Shown piece after piece: positions 1-5,946 of a stretch of 6,137 nucleotides of DNA. The stretch's first letter is position 1; the number at the start of each line of letters is the position of its first letter. The DNA comes from Wenzhouxiangella sp. (GTDB lineage Bacteria; Pseudomonadota; Gammaproteobacteria; Xanthomonadales; Wenzhouxiangellaceae). Below the pieces are notes generated by a model, which saw nothing but the letters and a program-made list of their open reading frames with translations, made no database searches and was not told the DNA's origin. A program made the position numbers and the translations under genes. The stretch covers positions 1 through 6,137 of the forward strand of contig SKIE01000261.1 of NCBI GenBank assembly GCA_007116585.1, read 5' to 3'.

Positions 1-1
1 G

Positions 2-1132
2 AATCACGCCTCGGTCAGCCCGCCCAGCGACCCGGTTCGCGCCGCCGTGCAGCGCAGCCTTGATGGCTATGCCCGGCACGGCATGGCCTGGTACAGCGAG
101 GAAATGGATCGGCGCGAGCGCGTGCGCGGACAATTCGGCCGCCTGATCGGGGCCGAGGCGGCTGATGTGGCCCTGGTTGGCAATACCTCGGCCGGCGTGC
201 TGGCTGTCGCGCTGTGTCTTCCGTGGCAGGCAGGCGACCGGATTGTGTTGTTCAAGGGCGAGTTTCCCACCAACATCACGCCATGGCAGCAGGCAGCTAA
301 ACGCCACGGCCTGGACATCATCTGGATGGAGGCTGAACAGTTCCGCCACGACCGCGAAGGCGCGGTGCAGGCACTGGAAGAGCATCTGCGCGCCGGCGTG
401 CGCCTGGTGGCGGTCAGTGCCGTGCAGTTCACCACCGGTCAGCGCATGCCCCTGGCCGAGATGGGCAGCCTGTGCCGGCAGCACGGCAGCGAGTTGTTTG
501 TCGATGCCATCCAGGCTGCCGGCATTGTTCCGCTGGATGTCGAGGCCATGGGCATTGACTATCTCACCGCCGGCAGCCACAAGTGGCTGATGGCGCCGGA
601 AGGACTGGCCGGCTTTTATGCTCGGCCCGATGCGGCCAGAAAACTGCAGCCCAATGTCGCCGCCTGGCTGAGCCATGAAGACCCGTTTGCTTTTCTTACC
701 GATGGGCCAGGCCAGTTGCACTATGACCGACCGATTATTCAAACCGCCCGCATGGCTGAAGCCGGCACCTTCAACGTTCTGGCCACGGCGGGTCTGGAGG
801 CGAGCCTCGGAATGATCGAGGAATTGGGCGTTGACTCGATCCTGGCCCACGTCCATGGCTGGCATGACGCGGTGGAAGCCGAGCTGGTTCAAAGGGGTTT
901 CGAGAGTGCACGCATGAAAGACTCGACCGGTCGATCGGGCATTCTCAGCGTGCGCCCGCCCGGTAATGCGTCAATTCCCGAATGGGCCAACAGCATGGCC
1001 GACTGCGGCGTCAGCTGCGGCACGCCGGATGGCTGGCTGCGCCTGTCGCCGCACTGGCCGAACGCGCATTCGGAAACCAGCCGTTTTCTTGACGCAGTTG
1101 ATCAATCGTTGAAAATCCTGCAGCCGGCATGA
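2..1132 (+). CDS. Class V aminotransferase-fold PLP enzyme, 5' partial
   Basis: This is a PLP-dependent fold-type I enzyme of the class V aminotransferase / cysteine desulfurase-like superfamily. The first GTG in the window (47) is probably not the start: the frame is open to the left edge and reads NHASVSPPSDPVRAA, matching the LNHA-S-SP segment near the N-terminus of this superfamily, so only a few residues are likely missing. Visible marks are GNTSAGV (the cofactor phosphate-binding region), FVDAIQAAG (the Asp/Gln that contact the PLP ring), and AGSHKWLMAPEG, where the Lys encoded at 581-583 should form the Schiff base. The C-terminus has RLSPHWPNAHSE, the usual R-h-S-P-H-x-x-N closing motif. 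The substrate is unknown. The RxGHHC active-site cysteine loop of SufS is not apparent; a VSCGTPDGW segment lies in that region instead, so I do not call it a cysteine desulfurase. The TGA overlaps the arfB ATG. Family confident, function not. Confidence 0.88.
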   Translation, partial: NHASVSPPSDPVRAAVQRSLDGYARHGMAWYSEEMDRRERVRGQFGRLIGAEAADVALVGNTSAGVLAVALCLPWQAGDRIVLFKGEFPTNITPWQQAAKRHGLDIIWMEAEQFRHDREGAVQALEEHLRAGVRLVAVSAVQFTTGQRMPLAEMGSLCRQHGSELFVDAIQAAGIVPLDVEAMGIDYLTAGSHKWLMAPEGLAGFYARPDAARKLQPNVAAWLSHEDPFAFLTDGPGQLHYDRPIIQTARMAEAGTFNVLATAGLEASLGMIEELGVDSILAHVHGWHDAVEAELVQRGFESARMKDSTGRSGILSVRPPGNASIPEWANSMADCGVSCGTPDGWLRLSPHWPNAHSETSRFLDAVDQSLKILQPA

Positions 1133-1557
1133 ATCCCGTCAAAAGCCATCGCACAATTCGGCTACCGCCGGACAATGAATTCAGCGAACGCTTTATTCTG
1201 AGCGGTGGCCCGGGCGGCCAGCATGTCAACCGAACCGAGACCGGTGTACAACTGCGGTTCCCGATCTGGTCGTCGCAAACGCTGGATGATGCAACCAAGA
1301 GGCGACTGGTTGAACTGGGCGGCAGTCGCGTCGACAGCCGGGGCGTATTGACCATTGAAGCCAAAACACACCGAAGCCAGCACCGTAACCGCGAAGATGC
1401 CCGTCTGCGATTGGCCCAACTGATCAAGCAGGCGCAAAAGCGACCGCGCAAGCGCATTCCCACGCGACCCGGAAAAGCCGCACGGCAGAAACGACTGAAC
1501 AATAAACGGCATCGGGCAGGCATCAAACAGTGGAGAGGCAAACCTCAGTCTGACTGA
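1129..1557 (+). CDS. arfB: Peptidyl-tRNA hydrolase ArfB (ribosome rescue factor)
   Basis: The 142-residue product closely resembles ArfB/YaeJ (E. coli 140 residues). ArfB enters the A site of ribosomes stalled on mRNAs without a stop codon and hydrolyses the peptidyl-tRNA without codon recognition. The catalytic loop is SGGPGGQHVNRTETGVQLRF, with GGQ at residues 29-31 (E. coli 26-28). Downstream, SRVDSRGVLTIEAKTHRSQHRNREDA corresponds to the conserved part of the RF-1 domain. The last 40 or so residues form the lysine/arginine-rich tail (KRPRKRIPTRPGKAARQKRLNNKRHR) that in the family sits in the mRNA entry tunnel. It lacks the codon-recognition domains of RF1/RF2, as expected at this length. 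The ATG overlaps the TGA of the preceding gene (ATGA) and there is no strong Shine-Dalgarno, so translation is probably coupled to the upstream frame. Confidence 0.93.
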   Translation: MNPVKSHRTIRLPPDNEFSERFILSGGPGGQHVNRTETGVQLRFPIWSSQTLDDATKRRLVELGGSRVDSRGVLTIEAKTHRSQHRNREDARLRLAQLIKQAQKRPRKRIPTRPGKAARQKRLNNKRHRAGIKQWRGKPQSD

Positions 1558-1587
1558 ACAACAGGCAAGCCAAGGACTGCAGGCAAA

Positions 1588-1601
1588 CATTTGCTACACT
1601 T
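1588..1601 (+). promoter_or_regulatory. Putative extended -10 promoter for the lysine-rich gene and dapA
   Basis: CATTTGCTACACTT contains TGC followed by TACACT (1595-1600), an extended -10 arrangement with four matches to TATAAT. No good -35 box is found 16-18 bases upstream, which is tolerable for extended -10 promoters. A start near 1607 would give a leader of about 38 bases before the ATG at 1645, with an AGAGG Shine-Dalgarno at 1630-1634. The same 14-mer recurs with one mismatch on the - strand before ppdK. Inferred from sequence only. Confidence 0.4.
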
Positions 1602-1644
1602 CACTCTCCCTATCGCATTAAAACCAGAAAGAGGGTTTTGAACC

Positions 1645-2082
1645 ATGCAATCCCAAGAAGAATTAAAACTGGAGCAGGCGGCACCTGAAGATGGAGCGGC
1701 CACGAACGCAGAGGACGCACCGAAGCGACGAGGTCGGCCACCCGGCTCCAAGAACAAGAAGAAAAAAACCACCGGCAAGAAAAAGACGTCCAAAAAGAAG
1801 ACTTCGAAGAAGAAGGTTTCAAAAAAGAAAACTTCCAAAAAGAAGGCTTCGAAAAAGAAAGCTTCCAAGAAAAAGTCCTCGAGGAAGAAGGTCAGCCAGG
1901 CCGAACCCATGAGCCGGTTGCTGGCCGCCGTGGATGAGTTGCGTGAAGCCGCGCTGGAACTGGCGCAATCGCGTACCGAAGACCATCAGGCAGTGGTCAG
2001 CGACTTGCGCAAGGCCGCGCAATCGCGTATTGCTGAAATTGAACAGGCCGCCGTACGCAGCCTCAAGCGGTTCGGCTGGTAG
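1645..2082 (+). CDS. Lysine-rich AT-hook histone-like protein, KKK-x-S repeats
   Basis: I do not recognise a named family for this 145-residue protein, but its architecture is clear. Residues 1-26 are acidic and Gln/Ala-rich. Residues 27-41 hold KRRGRPPGSKNKKKK, an AT-hook-like R-G-R-P core flanked by lysines that would bind the minor groove of AT-rich DNA. Residues 45-82 are tandem KKK-(T/V/A/S)-S pentads. Residues 89-145 are predicted helical, possibly coiled coil (MSRLLAAVDELREAALELAQ onward), ending RSLKRFGW. By my count 32 of 145 residues are lysine. This resembles bacterial histone H1-like proteins and AlgP-type proteins, so a nucleoid or DNA/RNA-compacting role is likely (inference). 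The Shine-Dalgarno AGAGG (1630-1634) lies 10 bases before the ATG, supporting this start. dapA begins 15 bases after the stop, so the two probably share a transcript. Long overlapping frames here are by-products of the stop-free AAG/AAA repeats. Confidence 0.85.
   Translation: MQSQEELKLEQAAPEDGAATNAEDAPKRRGRPPGSKNKKKKTTGKKKTSKKKTSKKKVSKKKTSKKKASKKKASKKKSSRKKVSQAEPMSRLLAAVDELREAALELAQSRTEDHQAVVSDLRKAAQSRIAEIEQAAVRSLKRFGW
1777..1890 (+). repeat. 15-bp-period tandem repeat encoding KKK-x-S pentads
   Basis: There are seven KKK units separated by two-residue linkers (TS, TS, VS, TS, AS, AS, then SS) and a final R-K-K unit. Units are not identical in DNA: lysine codons alternate AAA and AAG irregularly, and the linker serine uses TCC, TCG and TCA. 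The repeat is therefore conserved at the protein level rather than being a fresh DNA duplication. It is strikingly A-rich against GC-rich surroundings. Confidence 0.9.
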
Positions 2083-2085
2083 CAC

Positions 2086-2090
2086 AGGAG
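2086..2090 (+). promoter_or_regulatory. Shine-Dalgarno fixing the TTG start of dapA
   Basis: AGGAG lies 7 bases before the TTG at 2098-2100, in the 15-base gap after the lysine-rich gene. The reading MQIQGVYTALVTPLDEDG aligns with the normal DapA N-terminus, and no in-frame ATG lies near, so TTG is the likely start. A rare start codon may moderate DapA output relative to the upstream gene (inference). Confidence 0.75.
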
Positions 2091-2097
2091 CAGTATC

Positions 2098-2988
2098 TTG
2101 CAGATTCAGGGCGTCTATACCGCACTGGTAACACCGCTGGACGAAGACGGTGTCATCAACTATCCGGTGCTCGGTGATCTTATCGAGCGCCAGATCGCGG
2201 CTGGTGTTACCGGCCTGGTGCCCATGGGCACCACCGGCGAGTCACCCACCATGTTCAACGCCGAACATGATGGCGTCATTCGCTACACGGTCGAGCGGGC
2301 CGCCGGGCGGGTCCAGGTCTGGGCCGGCACCGGGTCCAACAACACCCGCCAGGCCATTCGAACCACGCTCGAGGCCCAGAAGTCCGGCGCCGATGGCGCC
2401 CTGATTGTCACCCCGTACTACAACAAGCCGTCACAGGCCGGGCTGGTGCGCTACTTTCGCGACATCAGCCAGGCCTGTGATTTGCCCATCATGGTTTACA
2501 ACATCAAGGGGCGAACTGCGGTCAACGTTGAAACCGACACGCTGGCCGAGATTGCCAGCATTCCCTCGGTGGTCGCAGTCAAGGAAGCCTCGGGTGACCT
2601 GGGTCAGATGGCCGAAGTCCTGCAGAAGATCGTGCGGGGCAACAACCCGGAATTCGCCGTGCTGTCAGGCGATGATGCGCTGACACTGCCGTTGATGTCC
2701 ATCGGTGGCCTGGGGGTGGTTTCAGTCGCGTCAAATCTGATTCCGGAACGGATGGTGGCCATGGTCAAGGCCGCGCAGAGCGGCGACTACGACACCGCGA
2801 GAGAACTCTATTTCGAACTGCTGCCGATTTTCCAGGCCACATTCCTTGAAACCAACCCGGTCCCGATCAAGGCCGCGATGAACCTGTGCGGCCTGCCGGT
2901 TGGCGGGGTGCGCAGTCCGCTCGCTCCGCTGCAACCCGAAAGCCAGCAGCGGCTGGAACAGGTTCTGCGTCGCGCTGACCTGATTTAA
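2098..2988 (+). CDS. dapA: 4-hydroxy-tetrahydrodipicolinate synthase (DapA)
   Basis: DapA condenses pyruvate with aspartate-4-semialdehyde, the first committed step toward diaminopimelate and lysine, in the cytoplasm. The product is 296 residues (E. coli 292) with a full (beta/alpha)8 barrel. Key residues sit one position off the E. coli numbering: T45-T46 in GTTGES, Y107 in PYYNKP, Y134 and R139 in YNIKGRT, and the Schiff-base lysine K162 in VVAVKEASGDL. The glycine-rich GVVSVASNL segment and the C-terminal ETNPVPIKAAMNL are typical. One oddity is that the usual proline of YN-x-P-x-R-T is lysine here. Related family members (N-acetylneuraminate lyase, KDG aldolase) are less likely because the Thr-Thr pair, the Arg of the GRT segment and overall similarity all favour DapA. 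It is probably co-transcribed with the preceding lysine-rich gene. The bamC gene that follows dapA in many gammaproteobacteria is absent; dapA instead ends facing ppdK. Confidence 0.95.
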   Translation: MQIQGVYTALVTPLDEDGVINYPVLGDLIERQIAAGVTGLVPMGTTGESPTMFNAEHDGVIRYTVERAAGRVQVWAGTGSNNTRQAIRTTLEAQKSGADGALIVTPYYNKPSQAGLVRYFRDISQACDLPIMVYNIKGRTAVNVETDTLAEIASIPSVVAVKEASGDLGQMAEVLQKIVRGNNPEFAVLSGDDALTLPLMSIGGLGVVSVASNLIPERMVAMVKAAQSGDYDTARELYFELLPIFQATFLETNPVPIKAAMNLCGLPVGGVRSPLAPLQPESQQRLEQVLRRADLI

Positions 2989-3026
2989 GACTTTCTACGT
3001 ATCCCCAGCAGCAGCGCTACCGGCTC

Positions 3027-3125
3027 AAAAAAGTCGATGCTGCAAGCCGTCCTCAGGCGGGGGGGGTTCGCTGAAGGCCTCGCCACCGCGTCGAACTGAA
3101 GCGAAATTCCCCGCCTGAGGACGGC
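3027..3125 (-). terminator. Possible terminator for ppdK (hairpin plus T6), perhaps bidirectional
   Basis: Read on the - strand, the transcript leaving ppdK folds into the large GC-rich hairpin at 3125-3046 and meets a T6 tract at 3032-3027, 13 bases beyond the stem. That gap is too long for a textbook intrinsic terminator, so this is tentative. On the + strand the same hairpin follows the dapA stop by 57 bases with no T tract after it. Confidence 0.3.
3046..3125. repeat. 80-base inverted repeat between converging dapA and ppdK
   Basis: Arms 3046-3062 (GCCGTCCTCAGGCGGGG) and 3109-3125 are perfect reverse complements over 17 bp. A second inner stem pairs TTCGCT (3067-3072) with AGCGAA (3100-3105). 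The two stems are separated by a small internal loop (GGGG at 3063-3066 against ATT at 3106-3108). The apical loop is about 27 bases. The left arm ends in a run of eight G. The structure lies between two 3' ends and could be a bidirectional transcription or mRNA-stability element, or one copy of a dispersed palindromic repeat. Copy number cannot be judged from one window. Confidence 0.88.
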
Positions 3126-3141
3126 GTCCATCCGGATGGAC
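3126..3141. repeat. 16-bp perfect palindrome next to the ppdK stop
   Basis: GTCCATCCGGATGGAC is a perfect palindrome directly abutting the right arm of the larger inverted repeat and lying 16 bases from the ppdK stop codon. It could be a small RNA hairpin in the ppdK 3' UTR or a protein-binding site. No function can be assigned from sequence. Confidence 0.8.
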
Positions 3142-3157
3142 CGGACATTATGCTGCC

Positions 3158-5902
3158 TCAGTCGTCGATCGCCGCCTGTGCCGCGGCAAGACGCGCAATC
3201 GGGACGCGTGGCGCCGAGCAGGAGACATAGTCCAAGCCGATCTGGTGGCAGAAGCGGATCGATGCGGGATGACCACCGTGCTCACCGCAGATACCGACAT
3301 GCAGGTCAGGCCGCGCCGACCGCCCCCATTCAACCGAGAGCGCCATCAGGCGACCCGCGCCCTTGATATCCAGCACTTCGAACGGGTTATCCTGCAGAAT
3401 GCCGCGTTCGTTGTACATCGGCAGGAATTTATTCTCAGCATCCTCGCGCGAGAATGAAAACACGGCCTGGGTCAGATCATTGGTACCGAAGGAGAAGAAC
3501 TCGGCCACCTCGGCCATGCTTTCTGCACGCAGACAGGCCCGCACCACTTCCACCATGGACCCGAAACGGCAGGGCACGGTCATGCCGGTCTCGGCTTCGA
3601 CCTCTGCGCGAACGTCCTCCAGCTGCTGTCGAACCAGCCTGAGTTCCTGCACGGTGCAGACCTGCGGCACCATGATTTCCGGATCGATCTCCAGCCCTTC
3701 GCGCAGGCATTCAACCACCGCCTCCAGCACGGCCCGAATCTGCATGCGGTAAATCTCGGGAAAACTGATGCCAAGCCGAACACCGCGATGGCCCAGCATG
3801 GGGTTGACCTCGCGAAGCCCTCGGACCTTGGCCAGAACCAGTTCCTTGCGGGCCAGCGCCGCATCCAGTTTTCTGCTGTTACCCAACTGCTGCATACCGG
3901 CAGTAAGCTCAGACTCCGAACCCCGGGCGGATTCGGCTAACACCTCCATACCGCGCACGGCACCGCGCAAGTCGTGCAGCCGGGCGATTTCTTCCTCCAG
4001 CTGCCGCTCCTCAGGCAAAAACTCGTGAATCGGTGGATCCAGCAGGCGGATGGTTACCGGGCGCGGCGCCATGGCGCGGAACAGGCCAGCGAAATCCTCA
4101 CGCTGAATGGGCAGCAACCGATCGAGGGCTTCTGCGCGGGCCTCGGCCGTCTCGGCGACGATCATGTCAACCACGATCGGCAGGCGATCGGCCGCGTTGA
4201 ACATCCGCTCGGTGCGGCACAGGCCAATGCCGGTCGCACCGTATCGCAGCGCCCGCTCGGCATCCTCAGGCGTGTCGGCATTGGCCCGGACCTTGATCCG
4301 CGCGCGCTCATCGGCCCAGCCCAGAAGCGTGGTCAGACTGTCGGTGAACTCGGGCTCCACGGTCGGCACCTCGCCGCGGTAGACCTCGCCGCTGCTGCCG
4401 TCGATCGTCAGCACGTCGCCCTCGCGAATGGTTTCGCGCCCGACCACGGCAATGCGGCGCATGACGTCAACTTCAATGCCTTCAGCCCCGGCCACGCAGG
4501 GCTTGCCCATACCGCGCGCGACAACTGCAGCATGCGAGGTCTTGCCGCCCCGGCTGGTCAGAATGCCGCGCGCGGCGAAAAACCCGTGGATGTCTTCAGG
4601 CTTGGTTTCCTCGCGCAGGAGCAGCACCGGCACACCCTGGCCGCCCAACTCGACTGCCCGGTCAGCGTCGAACACGACCTGCCCGCTGGCGGCACCGGGC
4701 GAGGCCGGCAAACCGGCAGCCACCGGCTGAGCCTTGTGCGTGGGATCAAGGCTGGGAAACAGCATTTGTTCCAGCTGGGCCGGCTGAACCCGGGCCAGCG
4801 CCTCATCCCGGCTGATCAGGCCCTCGGCCTGCATTTCCACCGAAGTCCGCACCATGGCAGCGGCATTCATTTTGCCGTTGCGCGTTTGCAGACAGTACAA
4901 AGTGCCGCGCTCGATGGTGAACTCGAAATCCTGCACTTCCCGATAGTGCTGCTCGAGCTTCTCGCGCAGCGCCAGCAGCTCGGCATAGTTATCCGGCATG
5001 TCACGCTCGAGCTCGGCAATCGGCAGGGGCGTGCGAATGCCGGCGACCACGTCTTCGCCCTGCGCATTGACCAGATATTCGCCGTAGAGCAGGTTCTCGC
5101 CATCGCCGGGGTTGCGGGTAAACCCGACGCCGGTGGCACTGTCGCTGCCCATGTTGCCGAACACCATGGTGCAGATATTGGCCGCCGTGCCGTTAGCCTG
5201 CGCCTCGGTGATGCCGAACTCGCGGCGGTAGTCAACCGCACGTCGGCCCATCCATGACTGAAACACGGCCCGAATAGACAGCTCAAGCTGCTCGTAGGGG
5301 TCGGACGGGAAGGCCCGCCCGGTCTGGCTGACGACCACCTCCAGAAAACGCTGTGCGATCTCGGCCAGGGCGTCGGCCGGGATATCGAGGTCGGCGCGAA
5401 CACCGATTCGGGCCTTGATCTGCTCGAATTCGTGGTCAAACAGCTCGTCCGGCACGCCCAGCGCAACCTTGCCGAACAACTGGATGAAGCGGCGGTAGGC
5501 GTCATAGCCGAAGCGCGGATTGCCGGTCTGGCGGATCAGGCCTTCGAGCGTGTCGGCATTCAGACCCAGGTTCAGGATAGTGTCCATCATACCCGGCATC
5601 GACAGGGCCGAGCCCGAACGAACCGACACCAGCAGCGGGTTGTTCGGATCACCGAAACCTTTTCCGGTTTTCTGCTCCAGCGCTGCCATCTGGCTGCGGG
5701 CTTCTTCCATCAAGCCCTCAGGCAGGCGCTTCTCCGGGTCGTCCAGAAAGCTGCGGCAGGCTTCGGTGGTGACCACAAACCCCGGCGGCACGTTGATGCC
5801 GATCTGGGTCATTTCACACAAGTTGGCGCCCTTTCCGCCCAGCAGGGCCTTGTCCTTACCATCGCCCTGTTCGAAAGAGTAGATCCACCGTCGTGTCGTC
5901 AT
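3158..5902 (-). CDS. ppdK: Pyruvate, phosphate dikinase
   Basis: PPDK interconverts pyruvate + ATP + Pi and PEP + AMP + PPi in the cytoplasm, serving either gluconeogenesis or PPi-linked glycolysis. I start it at the ATG at 5902 (914 residues), because MTTRRWIYSFEQGDG matches the usual PPDK N-terminus; an in-frame TTG 48 bases upstream overlaps the acetate kinase stop and adds an atypical tail. The ATP-grasp half shows GGKGANL (K24) and SVRSGSALSMPGMMDT (R95). The swivelling domain has GGKTSHAAVVARGMGKPCV with phospho-His H457; T455, the position modified by PPDK regulatory protein in other organisms, is kept. The PEP/pyruvate barrel has NPMLGHRG (from N700), SFGTNDLTQ, and GICGEHGGHP with catalytic C872. 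The spacing from HEF (H626) to NPM (N700) is about 40 residues longer than in typical PPDKs, explaining the length above the usual 870-900. PEP synthase is excluded by these motifs. Confidence 0.96.
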   Translation of the reverse strand: MTTRRWIYSFEQGDGKDKALLGGKGANLCEMTQIGINVPPGFVVTTEACRSFLDDPEKRLPEGLMEEARSQMAALEQKTGKGFGDPNNPLLVSVRSGSALSMPGMMDTILNLGLNADTLEGLIRQTGNPRFGYDAYRRFIQLFGKVALGVPDELFDHEFEQIKARIGVRADLDIPADALAEIAQRFLEVVVSQTGRAFPSDPYEQLELSIRAVFQSWMGRRAVDYRREFGITEAQANGTAANICTMVFGNMGSDSATGVGFTRNPGDGENLLYGEYLVNAQGEDVVAGIRTPLPIAELERDMPDNYAELLALREKLEQHYREVQDFEFTIERGTLYCLQTRNGKMNAAAMVRTSVEMQAEGLISRDEALARVQPAQLEQMLFPSLDPTHKAQPVAAGLPASPGAASGQVVFDADRAVELGGQGVPVLLLREETKPEDIHGFFAARGILTSRGGKTSHAAVVARGMGKPCVAGAEGIEVDVMRRIAVVGRETIREGDVLTIDGSSGEVYRGEVPTVEPEFTDSLTTLLGWADERARIKVRANADTPEDAERALRYGATGIGLCRTERMFNAADRLPIVVDMIVAETAEARAEALDRLLPIQREDFAGLFRAMAPRPVTIRLLDPPIHEFLPEERQLEEEIARLHDLRGAVRGMEVLAESARGSESELTAGMQQLGNSRKLDAALARKELVLAKVRGLREVNPMLGHRGVRLGISFPEIYRMQIRAVLEAVVECLREGLEIDPEIMVPQVCTVQELRLVRQQLEDVRAEVEAETGMTVPCRFGSMVEVVRACLRAESMAEVAEFFSFGTNDLTQAVFSFSREDAENKFLPMYNERGILQDNPFEVLDIKGAGRLMALSVEWGRSARPDLHVGICGEHGGHPASIRFCHQIGLDYVSCSAPRVPIARLAAAQAAIDD

Positions 5903-5930
5903 ATTTGCTGTTTCCGCATGTCCAGTTTTC

Positions 5931-5944
5931 AAGAGTAGCAAATG
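5931..5944 (-). promoter_or_regulatory. Putative extended -10 promoter for ppdK
   Basis: On the - strand, CATTTGCTACTCTT (5944 to 5931) matches the element before the lysine-rich gene at 13 of 14 bases and gives an extended -10 (TGC TACTCT). Transcription from about 5925 would start inside the 44-base gap after acetate kinase and leave a leader of about 23 bases before the ATG at 5902. This would exclude the upstream TTG start. No convincing -35 is present. ppdK could also be read through from ackA. Confidence 0.35.
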
Positions 5945-5946
5945 AT

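Noticed and set aside
47..49. GTG as the true start of the first gene
   Set aside because: The open frame upstream encodes the conserved NHAS-SP segment expected near the N-terminus, so the gene begins before the window.
1011..1590. Minus-strand frames across the arfB region
   Set aside because: They are antisense to arfB and the end of the PLP enzyme, without recognisable domains or ribosome binding sites.
1545..1910. Minus-strand frame with repeated FFFE/FFLE units resembling a membrane protein
   Set aside because: It is the antisense of the AAG/AAA lysine repeats; the phenylalanines are reverse-complemented lysine codons, and the start region overlaps the arfB end without a Shine-Dalgarno.
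1691..1912. Arginine-rich + strand frame overlapping the lysine-rich gene
   Set aside because: This is the +1 frame of the same stop-free repeats. It has no ribosome binding site and lacks the AT-hook and C-terminal domain logic of the main frame.
3046..3141. Integron attC site or CRISPR-like element
   Set aside because: There are no R/L core sites (GTTRRRY / RYYYAAC) at the arm ends, no integrase, and no repeat-spacer periodicity.
3974..5257. 427-codon open frame on the + strand
   Set aside because: It lies wholly antisense to ppdK, whose motifs are unmistakable. The translation has no recognisable domains and reflects GC-rich codon bias.
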